Shown: positions 1 to 8,960, numbered from the stretch's first letter. The stretch: DNA of 19,082 nucleotides from CAVPRW01 sp046727435 [NCBI: bacterium] (GCA_046727435.1 JBKPCR010000191.1:1-19082), one strand, 5' to 3'. The notes: generated from the sequence alone by a model not told the origin. Translations and numbers: made by a program.

Positions 1-10
1 AGGAGGAGTG

Positions 11-871
11 ATGGAGAAACTATTGCCTGAGCACTTGAAGGACTTTTGGCAGACGGTAGTGCGCCATGAGCATACCGCCGAAGACTACACGCGCGAATAC
101 GACCGCGCCCTCGCCGCATACCGGCAGACCTGGGAGCGCGCGCTGATCTTGCCCGGACATCAGGATTTGCAGGAGAGTCTTCTGGCCGAGCTTGGCCGCT
201 ATACGCAGTGCGCGGATGTGGCTGAGGTCCAGCGCCGCTGCGAGCAAGCCGTCGCCAGTCTGAGACATGAATGGGAGAACAAGGTTGAGCCGGCCGATCC
301 TCGGTCGATTGAACGATTTTATGATGAGAGTCAGGCGATGCTTCATGAGCTCATGTGGTGGCATACATTGGGCGAGGATATCTCGCCGCTCGCCTATGTC
401 TTAGCGCTGCGCTTTGCCCAACAGCACGGCTGCCAGAGTTACCTCGACTTTGGCGCTGGCGTGGGGTCAGGTGGGCTCCTCTTCGCGAGCCATGGGTTTC
501 AAGTGACCCTGGCTGACATCAGCTCATCCTCGTTAGGCTTCAGCGCCTGGCGGCTGGAGATCAGGACGCTCCCCGCACAGTATATCGACCTGAAACATTC
601 TCTGCTCCCAAGCCAGGGCTTCGACGTGATCACGGCGATGGATGTATTTGAACACCTCAGCGACCCCGTCGAAGCAGTCGAGAAACTTTGGAAAGCTCTG
701 AATCCAGGCGGTTTCCTCTATGCCCGGATCTCCGCAGAGGCGGATGAGGAGCGGCCCCAACACATTGTGCAGAATTTTGAACCGACGTTCGAACGTATGC
801 GGGCGCTCGGCTTGGTCGAGGTCTGGCGCGATGAGTGGTTGTGGGGTCACCAGGCCTTTCAAAAATCATAA
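11..871 (+). CDS. Class I SAM-dependent methyltransferase with helical N-terminal extension
   Basis: A predicted cytoplasmic SAM-dependent methyltransferase of 286 residues. The substrate is unknown; the neighbours suggest a glycan or lipid-linked sugar. The Rossmann methyltransferase core is in the second half: the SAM-binding motif I, DFGAGVGSGG, lies at residues 146-155, an acidic motif TLADIS follows, and MDVFEHLSDP (about 210-219) is the usual post-II motif of UbiE/Methyltransf_23-type enzymes. The first 130 residues are charged and probably helical, and I do not recognise them. A perfect AGGAGG at 1-6 lies only one base before the GTG at 8 but four bases before the ATG at 11, so I place the start at 11. 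The gene before it is outside the window, so this gene may be internal to a longer operon. The fold is certain; the specific reaction is not. Confidence 0.87.
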   Translation: MEKLLPEHLKDFWQTVVRHEHTAEDYTREYDRALAAYRQTWERALILPGHQDLQESLLAELGRYTQCADVAEVQRRCEQAVASLRHEWENKVEPADPRSIERFYDESQAMLHELMWWHTLGEDISPLAYVLALRFAQQHGCQSYLDFGAGVGSGGLLFASHGFQVTLADISSSSLGFSAWRLEIRTLPAQYIDLKHSLLPSQGFDVITAMDVFEHLSDPVEAVEKLWKALNPGGFLYARISAEADEERPQHIVQNFEPTFERMRALGLVEVWRDEWLWGHQAFQKS

Positions 872-893
872 GGAAGAGGGGGGTGAGAATCCC

Positions 894-1556
894 ATGACCG
901 AGCGCGAGCTCGTCGATCAAAAAATACGCACCTTCATGGACAGCCTGTGGGAACGTGGTGACCCCTGGGACTTTGAAAGCTCTGCCTATGAGCGCGATCG
1001 ATGTGTACATCTGCTCAAGATGCTTGCAGGCCAGCGCTATACCCGCGTGTTGGAGATCGGTTGTGGCGCTGGCTATCTGACGCGTCTGCTGGCCCCTCAC
1101 GCCGATCAGCTCGTCGCCCTCGACATTTCCCAGACGGCGATCGAGCGGGCCCGCGCCCTGAGCACGCGCCGGACGGGCGTCGATTTTCGCGTGGCGAATA
1201 TTATGGAATACAAGCCACAGGCCGACGGCCCATGGGATCTCATCGTCTTTAGCGATACCATGTGCTATTTGGGCTGGCTGTATCCATTTTTCGATGTCGC
1301 CTACCTTGCGGTTCAACTTTTCGATGCCACGCGCAGTGGCGGGCGGCTGATGTTGGCCAATAGTATGGGTGAGAATGACGATTGGCTCATCCGCCCGTGG
1401 ATCATTCGCACCTATCGAGATCTTTTTGTGAATGTGGGCTACACGATTGAGGGTGAGGAAGCCTACAAGGCCGCGAAGAAGGGCGTTGACTTCGAAGTCC
1501 TGATGACGCTCTACCGGAAGCTGCCTGAGGAGAAATCGACAGGCGATGTATCATAG
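894..1556 (+). CDS. NodS-like SAM-dependent methyltransferase
   Basis: A second predicted SAM-dependent methyltransferase, 220 residues. The N-terminal pattern GDPWDFESSAYERDR followed by motif I LEIGCGAG (residues 53-60) and then LVALDIS resembles the NodS family, whose founding member N-methylates a chitooligosaccharide amino sugar in rhizobia. I infer only family resemblance, not Nod factor synthesis. The frame is open further upstream, but the ATG at 894 is preceded by a purine-rich GGAAGAGGGG stretch (872-883) and starts where the family normally starts. It follows the first methyltransferase after 22 bases and overlaps the next gene by 11 bases, so the three genes are probably cotranscribed. 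The two methyltransferases are not obvious duplicates: their N-termini differ completely. Confidence 0.87.
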   Translation: MTERELVDQKIRTFMDSLWERGDPWDFESSAYERDRCVHLLKMLAGQRYTRVLEIGCGAGYLTRLLAPHADQLVALDISQTAIERARALSTRRTGVDFRVANIMEYKPQADGPWDLIVFSDTMCYLGWLYPFFDVAYLAVQLFDATRSGGRLMLANSMGENDDWLIRPWIIRTYRDLFVNVGYTIEGEEAYKAAKKGVDFEVLMTLYRKLPEEKSTGDVS

Positions 1557-3486
1557 AGCGCTGGTGATCGCCATCTGGGTCATCGTGCATATCGACTTTG
1601 CGAATGCTTGCCCGGACTTAGCGCAGGCACCGCGAGCCCAGTGGCGGACAGCTGTCCAAGAAGGCGTGCACTGGCTGGTGACTCCCTGTGGAGAGCGTTT
1701 TTTTTCGGTCGGCGTGAATGCATTAGAGGGAGGCTATCCACAGCGCCTTCCCGACAAGCGTATGGCGTATCACTGGGGAACTTTTTATCCCGACTTGGAA
1801 GCGTGGGCGGAGGTCGCACGCCAACGGTTGTCGGCCTGGGCCTTTAATACTGCTGGCGGATGGTCCCTTCATCCGATAATGTTGCCGCTTCCAACCACGC
1901 CGTATCTGGAACTTGGACGGCAGTCCCGTTTTCACTGGTTCGATCCGCTTCACCCAGCCACCGCCGAGCGCATGCATGCCTTGGCCCGCCGTATGGTGGC
2001 GCCCTATAAAGGCAATCCTTACCGTATCGGCTACTTCACCGACAATGAGGTGGGCTGGTGGAACGGTGCCCTGTTTGTTTATTATCTAAAGCAACCCGCC
2101 ACGAACCACACCAAACAGCGCCTGATCGGCCTGCTGCGCGAGCGCTACGACGACGACTGGGAGCGGTTTGCGCACGACTTCGTTCCACCTCCAGGGATTG
2201 CTTCCTTTCAGCACCTGCTCCACAATGTAGGGACCTCACCGCAGTTACGTCCTGGTGGCGAAGGGATCCACATCGTGCGGCAATGGACCGGGGTTATCGC
2301 TGGTCACTACTATCGTCTGGCTCATGACGCCATTCGCGAGGCCGACCCTGACGCTCTTATCCTTGGCGACCGCCTCCCCATCTACTACGATCCTATCGCC
2401 GTGCGCGCAATGGTCCCATACGTGGATGTCATTTCTACCAACTATAATGTCGATAGCCCCGATGGTTGGCTGGCGAGGTATTTCTTCGATGGCCTACGGC
2501 AACTGGCACCAGCTAGACCTGTTCTGATTTCCGAGTGGTTTTTTGCAGCTCACGAAAATCGCTCCGGCAACCGCAATATGGGCCATCTGATGACTGTGGA
2601 CACACAGGACGAGCGTACCCGCGGCGCCATGGCGGCGACAGAGCGCTTCGCGCGTGAGCCTCAGATCGTGGGGGCTCATTGGTTTCAATACTATGATCAT
2701 CCCCGAGGGGGACGCGATGACGGAGAGGATTATAACTTCGGGCTCATCGATCTCGATGACCGTCCCTATGAGCAACTGGTCGAGGCATTCAGCCGCGTCA
2801 ACCCGCCTTTAGCCGAGATCCATCGCCAAACACGACTCTCGCCCCCCTCTGTGCTCGAGATTGAGACAGAGATCCCTGAGGCGAATATCGATGTGCGGGA
2901 TCATTCCTTGGCAGAATGGCCAAAAGAGCGAGCGTGGGTCCGACGAGTCGCGGCACCCCCACCTGAGATCGTCTTTGGAGACTTTTACCTGACGTGGAAC
3001 GCAACCGGCCTGTATTTGGCGATGATCGGCATGGATTACTATGACCCGGTCCTGCTGGCCTATGACGGCGACTTCCCCCTTGAGGAAGCCTTCCGCGTGG
3101 ATTGGGGCGTCGATGTGGGGGCCGGGCCACGTCGCTTTGCGCTCTATCTCATTCCCCCGCGTGTGTTTTCTGAAAGCAACACGCCGATGATGCGGGCCCA
3201 GCTATGCCGTACGGATGAGATCCGCTGTCAACCTGTCCCTGGCGCGGTGGCGACCTACTTCGGGAGCGATCAGCCGCGCATCACTGTGGAGGTCTCGTTG
3301 CCCTGGCAGGCCTTAGGCGTTGTGGCGCCGCCGCACCGACCATTACGCATGGAGCTATCTGCCACAGCCTGGCACCGCTCACGTTGGATGTCATGGAGCG
3401 GCCGTACGCCGGCATTGGCGATGCAAGATTCAACGCAATGGCGGGTGATACGACTCGGAAGAGATGCACACCCACACCAGCGCTAA
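1546..3486 (+). CDS. Secreted GH50/agarase-like glycoside hydrolase with CBM9-like domain
   Basis: A predicted exported beta-glycosidase of 646 residues. Residues 1-21 form a hydrophobic signal peptide ending in FANA before a Cys. The Cys context is not a convincing lipobox, so signal peptidase I cleavage is likelier. The TIM-barrel domain (about 30-430) begins with the WLVTPCGERFFSVGVNA pattern seen in agarase-like proteins. It carries the acid/base motif YFTDNE (Glu168), a nucleophile-type ISEW (Glu330), and the HWFQYYD and DGEDYNFGLIDLDDRPY stretches (from about 378) typical of GH50-like enzymes. From about 448 a SLAEWPKE motif opens a CBM9/DOMON-like beta-sandwich reaching the C-terminus. 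Agarase activity should not be assumed; the natural substrate may be the cell's own glycan. The start overlaps the upstream stop by 11 bases. A truncated paralogue is encoded at 5021-6127. Confidence 0.83.
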   Translation: MYHRALVIAIWVIVHIDFANACPDLAQAPRAQWRTAVQEGVHWLVTPCGERFFSVGVNALEGGYPQRLPDKRMAYHWGTFYPDLEAWAEVARQRLSAWAFNTAGGWSLHPIMLPLPTTPYLELGRQSRFHWFDPLHPATAERMHALARRMVAPYKGNPYRIGYFTDNEVGWWNGALFVYYLKQPATNHTKQRLIGLLRERYDDDWERFAHDFVPPPGIASFQHLLHNVGTSPQLRPGGEGIHIVRQWTGVIAGHYYRLAHDAIREADPDALILGDRLPIYYDPIAVRAMVPYVDVISTNYNVDSPDGWLARYFFDGLRQLAPARPVLISEWFFAAHENRSGNRNMGHLMTVDTQDERTRGAMAATERFAREPQIVGAHWFQYYDHPRGGRDDGEDYNFGLIDLDDRPYEQLVEAFSRVNPPLAEIHRQTRLSPPSVLEIETEIPEANIDVRDHSLAEWPKERAWVRRVAAPPPEIVFGDFYLTWNATGLYLAMIGMDYYDPVLLAYDGDFPLEEAFRVDWGVDVGAGPRRFALYLIPPRVFSESNTPMMRAQLCRTDEIRCQPVPGAVATYFGSDQPRITVEVSLPWQALGVVAPPHRPLRMELSATAWHRSRWMSWSGRTPALAMQDSTQWRVIRLGRDAHPHQR

Positions 3487-5020
3487 AGTAGTCTCTTCCT
3501 TCTCCCTTTCCGAAGGGGACCAGGTCGACCTTCGCCAGAGCGGGGCTTTCGACGTATGGCCTTATATGGAGAAGACTAAGGCCCTGGCCATCCAGCGCCG
3601 TTATCCGTGGCTGATAAGCATTGGTGTTCTAGGTCTCGCGCTGGTGCTGCTGTTCTATCACCTCGGCGATGGCAGCCTACATGACTGGGACGAGGCGATC
3701 TATGCGCAGGTCGCGAAGGAGATGGTCCTCGCGGATACCTGGATGAGCCTTACCTGGAATGGCACTCCCTTTCTTCACAAGCCTCCCCTGTACTTCTGGC
3801 TTACCGCCCTCACGTACAAAATGATTGGCGTCAGCGAGTTTGCGGCACGGCTCTGGCCTGCTATCTTCGGGTTCGGCGTGGTCGTGCTCACGTTCGTTCT
3901 GGGAGTGCGTTTTCAGTCTTGGGTTGTCGGCGCGATTGCGGCGTTGCTGTTGTTGGTGGTCGATCAGGGATACTACGGATATTGGTGGAATTTTCTCAGT
4001 CTCTCCCGAGTTGGCATGTTGGATACCGCACTCACGTTCTGGATTATGGTGGCGCTGCTCTTGGTTTGGGAAGCTGAGCGCCGGCCAGGGCTGATCGTGT
4101 TGATCGGCCTACCCGTGGGGATGGCAGTGATGACTAAGGCCTGGCCCGGCTTTTTGGCGGCGGCGATACCGATCGTCTTTTGGCGGATCGCAGGGCAGCT
4201 CCGATCGAGCGCTGTTGCTTCCTGGGCCGTCGCGGCGTTATTGGCGGTTATGGTTATCTTGCCATGGCATCTCTGGCAATACGCTTTGCATGGGCCTCCG
4301 TTCTTGCACGAGTATGTGGGCGTCAACCTCACCGGCCGGTTGCTCCAAGCCTTCGAGGGGAACACCGGGGGACCAGTGGATTACCTGCATCTCTTACGAC
4401 GAGGCTTCTCCATCTGGGGATATCTCTGGCCGCTTGCTTATATCTGGGCTGCATGGAAGGCGTTCGCACGGCGTGACCGACGGTCGTGGTTGCTGCTGGT
4501 ATGGATCACCCTTCCCCTGCTGTTATTCTCCCTGGCGCAAACCAAGCTCGGTTGGTACATCAGCATCCTCTACCCAGCGATTGCCCTGCTGCTAGGGTTG
4601 GCGCTGGCTGAGCTGCTCACAGAACGCTTGGCGCTGGCCCTGATGGCTGCCGTTATGTTAGCCTGTTGCCTTCGTCTGCCAGTACCGGCCGACGGCTCCC
4701 AAGACGTCAAGCAGTTTGCCCTGCAAGCGGTGCGGTCATTGCCGCCTGGCGAGCCCATCTACGTGTCTGAACAGGTGTGTGCAGACCACACACGGTCGTT
4801 CACCTCCGGAACGCCACTCATCTGGGTATGGAATATTCGTCCCTCACTACGATTCTACATAAACAGGCCGCTGACCTGTATCGAAGAGCATGAAATCCGT
4901 GCAGGATTCCTTCCGCGGCATACCTACGTCATTAGCCAGCGACACGCTTGGTCGCGCATCAGCCACCTCGGCCGTGTCGTGTTCGAAGGCCATGGGTTCG
5001 TCCTCGCACAGTGGAATTGA
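3464..5020 (+). CDS. ArnT-like GT-C family membrane glycosyltransferase (PMT_2)
   Basis: A polytopic inner-membrane glycosyltransferase expected to use a polyprenyl-phosphate sugar donor on the periplasmic side. After the first membrane helix it has the acidic loop DWDEAIYAQVAKEMV (Asp74, Asp76, Glu77), then WNGTPFLHKPPLYFW with KPPL at 106-109. These are hallmark stretches of ArnT/PMT_2-type GT-C enzymes. Many further hydrophobic segments run to about residue 410, followed by a short soluble C-terminal part. Two starts are possible. The ATG at 3464 follows GGAAGAG closely and overlaps the upstream gene by 23 bases, giving 518 residues. The ATG at 3566 gives 484 residues and starts nearer the first helix but has no visible ribosome-binding site. 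The stop TGA abuts the ATG of the next gene, implying translational coupling. Lipid A is one possible acceptor, but none is shown. Confidence 0.86.
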   Translation: MHTHTSAKVVSSFSLSEGDQVDLRQSGAFDVWPYMEKTKALAIQRRYPWLISIGVLGLALVLLFYHLGDGSLHDWDEAIYAQVAKEMVLADTWMSLTWNGTPFLHKPPLYFWLTALTYKMIGVSEFAARLWPAIFGFGVVVLTFVLGVRFQSWVVGAIAALLLLVVDQGYYGYWWNFLSLSRVGMLDTALTFWIMVALLLVWEAERRPGLIVLIGLPVGMAVMTKAWPGFLAAAIPIVFWRIAGQLRSSAVASWAVAALLAVMVILPWHLWQYALHGPPFLHEYVGVNLTGRLLQAFEGNTGGPVDYLHLLRRGFSIWGYLWPLAYIWAAWKAFARRDRRSWLLLVWITLPLLLFSLAQTKLGWYISILYPAIALLLGLALAELLTERLALALMAAVMLACCLRLPVPADGSQDVKQFALQAVRSLPPGEPIYVSEQVCADHTRSFTSGTPLIWVWNIRPSLRFYINRPLTCIEEHEIRAGFLPRHTYVISQRHAWSRISHLGRVVFEGHGFVLAQWN

Positions 5021-6127
5021 ATGGTTCCGCTTATCTTCGTTGCCCTGTCACTGCTGGCGATAGTCGCCGAGGCGCAAAGCAACCCGGCCAAGGCAGACGA
5101 GTATATCCGAGTCGTCCAGGAAAACGGGGTCTGGTGGTTTCAAGACGGCTCCGGACATCAGTTCTTGTCGTTGGGAGTGAACTGCGTCGGTGGCTGTTAC
5201 GGCCACGCCGAGGAGACGCCTATTAACCCCGCGCGGAAGGCCCGCATCCTTTCCGCACTGCGGGACTGGGGTTTTAATACTGTGGGAAGCTGGAGCAGTC
5301 CATCGCTGTGGGACGAGCTCTATATGGCAGATCGGATCTACACAGATTTCAGCGAGATCACACACGACGTCTTCGATGAGTCGTTTTGGAGCGGCGGGAT
5401 GGCGGATCGCCTCAAGGCTGAGGTGCAGCCATTTCTCGGCATAAAAAATTTCGTCGGGTATTTTCTCGACAACGAGCCAGGGTGGAACGCCGAGCAAGTG
5501 GTCGATGGGGATGTTTCGGAGTGGCCGAAAGAACTGGCCCTCAAGCCCGCCTTTGTCACCGCCTTAACAGACGAGATGAAGGTCAACCACACGTATTTCA
5601 TGGGCTGGGATAAGAGATATGTGTACCTCGCCGGCGACATCCGCGATTCACGCCTGGACCATCCGGGGAAGGACCAGGCCTGGCAGGGAGATTATCTGTG
5701 CGTGCATTTCCACCCCGCAAAGGCTGCTGATAGCCGTACAGACGCTTCGTCAACGATCTGTATTTATCCACAAGGGGGAGGAGCTGACGGGCAACAACCG
5801 TATGCCTCTCGACGATACGGTCCACAGGGGGGGCAGGAGATCGCGATCCAGGTCAAGAGGCGGCTCAGGCCTGGAGGATATACCGTTGAGGCGCGCATCC
5901 CCGCCACAGAAGTATGGGGCTTCAAGGGGCAAGCCGGAGCCTTATGGAAGATCAAGCTGATCTACCAAAACGTCAACGAGATCTATCGGACAGATTGGGA
6001 AGGTCTCGTGACGCTTCGGCACGGCACCGGTGTGCATCGACCACGCCTATATGGTAATGGGTGGGGGTGCGATAATCCTGATAAGTCCAGAAGATCGCCT
6101 CTGCCACGAATGCCCTCCGTAGAGTGA
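5021..6127 (+). CDS. Secreted GH50-like/CBM9-like protein lacking the second half of the TIM barrel
   Basis: A paralogue of the 1546-3486 product, but only 368 residues. It has a clean signal peptide (1-19, ending AEA before Gln). The N-terminal barrel half matches: GVWWFQDGSGHQFLSLGVNCVGG aligns with the start of the full-length protein, NTVGSW aligns with NTAGGW, and YFLDNEPGW (Glu152) aligns with YFTDNEVGW. Only about ten residues after the DNE motif, the sequence passes into VDGDVSEWPKE, the opening of the CBM9-like domain. In the longer paralogue about 275 more residues separate those two points. The nucleophile-type Glu and the HWFQY region are therefore absent, and classical retaining hydrolysis is not expected. 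The reading frame is intact across the join and the gene keeps its signal peptide and tight operon position, so I call it a gene, not a pseudogene. A glycan-binding role is inference. Confidence 0.78.
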   Translation: MVPLIFVALSLLAIVAEAQSNPAKADEYIRVVQENGVWWFQDGSGHQFLSLGVNCVGGCYGHAEETPINPARKARILSALRDWGFNTVGSWSSPSLWDELYMADRIYTDFSEITHDVFDESFWSGGMADRLKAEVQPFLGIKNFVGYFLDNEPGWNAEQVVDGDVSEWPKELALKPAFVTALTDEMKVNHTYFMGWDKRYVYLAGDIRDSRLDHPGKDQAWQGDYLCVHFHPAKAADSRTDASSTICIYPQGGGADGQQPYASRRYGPQGGQEIAIQVKRRLRPGGYTVEARIPATEVWGFKGQAGALWKIKLIYQNVNEIYRTDWEGLVTLRHGTGVHRPRLYGNGWGCDNPDKSRRSPLPRMPSVE

Positions 6128-6165
6128 CGCCGACCAGTGGGGGCATGTGATGCGTGGCCGCTTGG

Positions 6166-7851
6166 CTAAGGGATCTGTTGCTCCCGCGTCAGCAGGGAGG
6201 GGAGGTTCCATTGTTCCTTCACAGCAGTGTGCTCCAGCACATAGACAGTGTCCAATGCGGCCCACAACGTCCGCCAGCGAAAGCTCCGGACTACGGCATA
6301 CGAGGGGTCAGCAGCACCCGCAATCTTATAGGGTAGTGCGGTCCAACCGGTGATCCAGGGCACATCGGGCTCGCGCCCGCGGCGTGGTGGCTCGCTACGG
6401 GCATGGGCATAGAGCCACCAACCGTTCAGAGCATAGCCCGCATCGATATGCTCCGGAGCCACCCCCTGCCGGAGCAACCAGGTCCGGGCCTCCGCCACTG
6501 TCATATTGCAGCGGAACAGATCGATCGTGCCCGAGATCGCGATTATCCCCCAGAGCAGCACCCCGGCGATGCCGAGGATCTTCACCGCCCTGGTGGGGCG
6601 GAGCAGACCTATGAGGAGGGCCATGACCCCGGGAAGGAGAGGGAGATAATAACGGTCATAAAAGAGCCACAGCACGCCGAGGAGCAGGCCCTGCATGAGG
6701 CTGTTCAGCAGGAGCACGGTGCCGGGTCCGCGCACCCCGTGGAGCCATCGCCGCCAGCTATCCCACAGTACGGCCATGATCACCACGGCGCCGCTCAGAG
6801 CCATTCCCAGCACTAATGCTTGGCTCCAGAGCGGCAGTTGCCGCTGGGCGGGCTCCCTGGTGATCAAGGGGGACGAGTGACCGAGTTCATCCCAGGTCAG
6901 CATCACTCCCAGAGGATTGGGCAGCGTGCCCGCCTGCCAGAGGCAGAGGCCACTGAGCACCGCCGCCACCCCTGACGCCCAGATCAGGCCGTGCCTTGAC
7001 AGGCGGCCGAAGGCAGTCCAAGCCAGCGGCCAGAGCGCCAGCCCGAGGTATAGGAGGAGGTGCAACAACTCCTGGACGTACCTCCACCCCGAAATGGCCA
7101 AGAGCAAGCGCAGGTTCTGCGCCTTCTGGATGTAGATGCGGGTCTCCCCGTGCCCTGCTTTGATCCACCAGAGCGTCAGCCCTATTCCCAGGAACGGCAT
7201 GAGTAAGTAGATGAGTTGCGACCACGGCAGGGTCCAGCGCTCGCGACCGAGCCAGCGCGCCAGCAGGAGATAGCCCAGAGGGATCAGGGCCAGTGCCGCC
7301 CCCAACTGCCGGTTCAGGAACGCCAGCATTGTCAACACGCTCCCCAGGCCCAGATCCCACGTGCGCCGCCGGTTCACCCATCGCACGTAGAACAGGAGCG
7401 CGGCATTCATGGCGCTTACAAAGGGGACATCGGTCATGAACGAGTGACTCAACACGAAGAAGACGGGGTTGCACCACAGGGCTAGGGTGGCAAGCCCAGC
7501 AGGGAACGGACCGATCCCCACTTCGCGCAATGTCAGGAAAAAGGCGAGGAGGCCTGCCCAGGCAAGCACTAGGGTCGATAGGCGCAGGACGACGAATGAG
7601 AACCCAAACAGCTGGCTGAAAAGAGCCCCCCAGAGAACCTGGGCCAGCGGATAGTGTGCACTCCACTCCAGCATCCGCAGTTCCCCAGTGTGCAGGAAGT
7701 GCTCCACGCTCCACGCGTACGTCCAATCATCAACGATGGGAATCTCTGCCGGCAAATATACCAGGAGCGTCGTCGCCAGAATCATCCCGGTTATCCCCAC
7801 CAGGGTCGCTCGATCCCGGCGGTCGCTGCGCCATGGTGTGGTGGACTCCAT
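6166..7851 (-). CDS. GT-C family membrane glycosyltransferase (PMT_2-like)
   Basis: A second polytopic membrane glycosyltransferase of 561 residues, on the opposite strand and converging on the plus-strand glycan block with 38 bases between stops. After the first membrane helix comes PAEIPIVDDWTYAW (Asp41-Asp42), the position of the acidic donor-binding loop in GT-C enzymes. A second acidic site SFMTDVPF and at least ten hydrophobic stretches follow. It lacks the DWDEA and KPPL signature of the ArnT-like neighbour, so it belongs to another PMT_2 branch. The frame extends 17 codons further upstream, but the ATG at 7851 follows GGAGGA at a four-base gap and begins near the cytoplasmic tail, so I prefer it. 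Donor and acceptor are unknown. The gene may belong functionally with the converging block. Confidence 0.83.
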   Translation of the reverse strand: MESTTPWRSDRRDRATLVGITGMILATTLLVYLPAEIPIVDDWTYAWSVEHFLHTGELRMLEWSAHYPLAQVLWGALFSQLFGFSFVVLRLSTLVLAWAGLLAFFLTLREVGIGPFPAGLATLALWCNPVFFVLSHSFMTDVPFVSAMNAALLFYVRWVNRRRTWDLGLGSVLTMLAFLNRQLGAALALIPLGYLLLARWLGRERWTLPWSQLIYLLMPFLGIGLTLWWIKAGHGETRIYIQKAQNLRLLLAISGWRYVQELLHLLLYLGLALWPLAWTAFGRLSRHGLIWASGVAAVLSGLCLWQAGTLPNPLGVMLTWDELGHSSPLITREPAQRQLPLWSQALVLGMALSGAVVIMAVLWDSWRRWLHGVRGPGTVLLLNSLMQGLLLGVLWLFYDRYYLPLLPGVMALLIGLLRPTRAVKILGIAGVLLWGIIAISGTIDLFRCNMTVAEARTWLLRQGVAPEHIDAGYALNGWWLYAHARSEPPRRGREPDVPWITGWTALPYKIAGAADPSYAVVRSFRWRTLWAALDTVYVLEHTAVKEQWNLPSLLTREQQIP

Positions 7852-7907
7852 CGGTCCTCCCCCCGCTGGCCTGCTTCCTATGCATGGGCCGGGTGGCTGC
7901 ATGGGTC

Positions 7908-7929
7908 AACAGGGTCCCTCCCTGTTTTT
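7908..7929 (+). terminator. Hairpin with T-run, terminator-like on the plus strand
   Basis: AACAGGG (7908-7914) and CCCTGTT (7920-7926) form a perfect seven-base stem with a five-base loop, followed by T residues (7925-7929) on the plus strand. This is the shape of an intrinsic terminator for rightward transcription, yet both flanking genes run leftward. On the minus strand it would be a plain hairpin in the leader of the glycosyltransferase gene. The rest of the gap (7852-8059) shows no further clear signal. Confidence 0.35.
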
Positions 7930-8059
7930 CCCCTCCAAAAACCGTCGTGGAGTATGCACGAGGGGGGAAAGAGCATAAACGCTTGGCAGGACCAACGCAG
8001 GAAGATTTGTGGGCAAAGTTTGATCCAGAGGGAGAGGGAAGCAGAACCGGGGGACATCG

Positions 8060-8941
8060 TTAATATGCCACGATCTCGGTCCCAATGCCGCGATTCGTGA
8101 AGACCTCGAGCAGGAGGGCATGATCCTGGCGTCCATCGATGATATGCGCCTTGCGCACGCCACCGTCCAGAGCGGTCAGACATGCCTCAACCTTGGGCAG
8201 CATGCCCTCGGAGATCACACCCTGCTCGATCAACTTCGCGATGTCGGCCCGTTTCAGCGATGAGATGAGCATCTTCTGCTCATCCAGGATGCCTTCGACG
8301 TCGGTTAGCATGATCAGCTTTTCCGCTTTGAGCGCCGCGGCCACCTCACCGGCGACGAGGTCGGCATTGATGTTGTAGGATTCGCCCTGGTCGCCAACCC
8401 CGACGGGTGCGATAATGGGGATATAGCCGCTGCTGTCGACGACTTGGATGATATGTGGATTGATTGCATCTATCTTGCCCACGAGCCCGATATCGATCAG
8501 TGGCGAGTTATTGCTGCTACCCGGTTGCCGCACCTTAAGACGAGATGCCTTAATGAGTCCACCATCTTTGCCGCTCAGCCCAACGGCGCGGCCGCCATGC
8601 TGGTTGATCAAGCCAACGATCTCCTTGTTGATCTTGCCGCCCAGCACCATCTCGACGATGTCCATGGTCTCAGCATCGGTGACCCGCATGCCCTGCACGA
8701 AGTGTGGGACTTTCCCCAGCTTCTCCATGAGCTCGCCGATCTGTGGGCCGCCACCATGGACGATGACGGGGTTCATGCCAATGTACTTCATGAGCACAAC
8801 ATCCATGGCGAAGGAACGCTTTAATTCCTCCTTTACCATGGCATGCCCACCATACTTGACAACCAATTGCTTGCCGTAGAACGCCCGGATATACGGCAGC
8901 GCCTCCATGAGGACCTGCGCCCTCTCCGCGATGGCAACCAT
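8060..8941 (-). CDS. argB: Acetylglutamate kinase
   Basis: The cytoplasmic kinase of arginine biosynthesis, phosphorylating N-acetyl-L-glutamate with ATP. Its 293 residues are the usual length. It has the glycine-rich phosphate loop KYGGHAM (29-35), the acetylglutamate-binding HGGGPQI (62-68), the stretch [26 protein letters not shown], and [12 protein letters not shown] near the nucleotide site. The N-terminal segment [20 protein letters not shown] matches the extra N-helix of hexameric, arginine-inhibited enzymes, so feedback inhibition by arginine is predicted from family knowledge. The start is supported by AAGGAGAG seven bases upstream. It is the last gene of the leftward run, separated from hslU by 86 bases that hold a palindromic repeat just upstream of the ribosome-binding site. 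No other arginine gene is nearby. Confidence 0.97.
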   Translation of the reverse strand: MVAIAERAQVLMEALPYIRAFYGKQLVVKYGGHAMVKEELKRSFAMDVVLMKYIGMNPVIVHGGGPQIGELMEKLGKVPHFVQGMRVTDAETMDIVEMVLGGKINKEIVGLINQHGGRAVGLSGKDGGLIKASRLKVRQPGSSNNSPLIDIGLVGKIDAINPHIIQVVDSSGYIPIIAPVGVGDQGESYNINADLVAGEVAAALKAEKLIMLTDVEGILDEQKMLISSLKRADIAKLIEQGVISEGMLPKVEACLTALDGGVRKAHIIDGRQDHALLLEVFTNRGIGTEIVAY

Positions 8942-8960
8942 CGACGTCTCTCCTTTTAGA

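Noticed and set aside
5021-6127. Calling the short GH50-like gene a pseudogene
   Set aside because: The frame is intact, the signal peptide and binding domain are complete, and the start abuts the upstream stop; only the second barrel half is missing.
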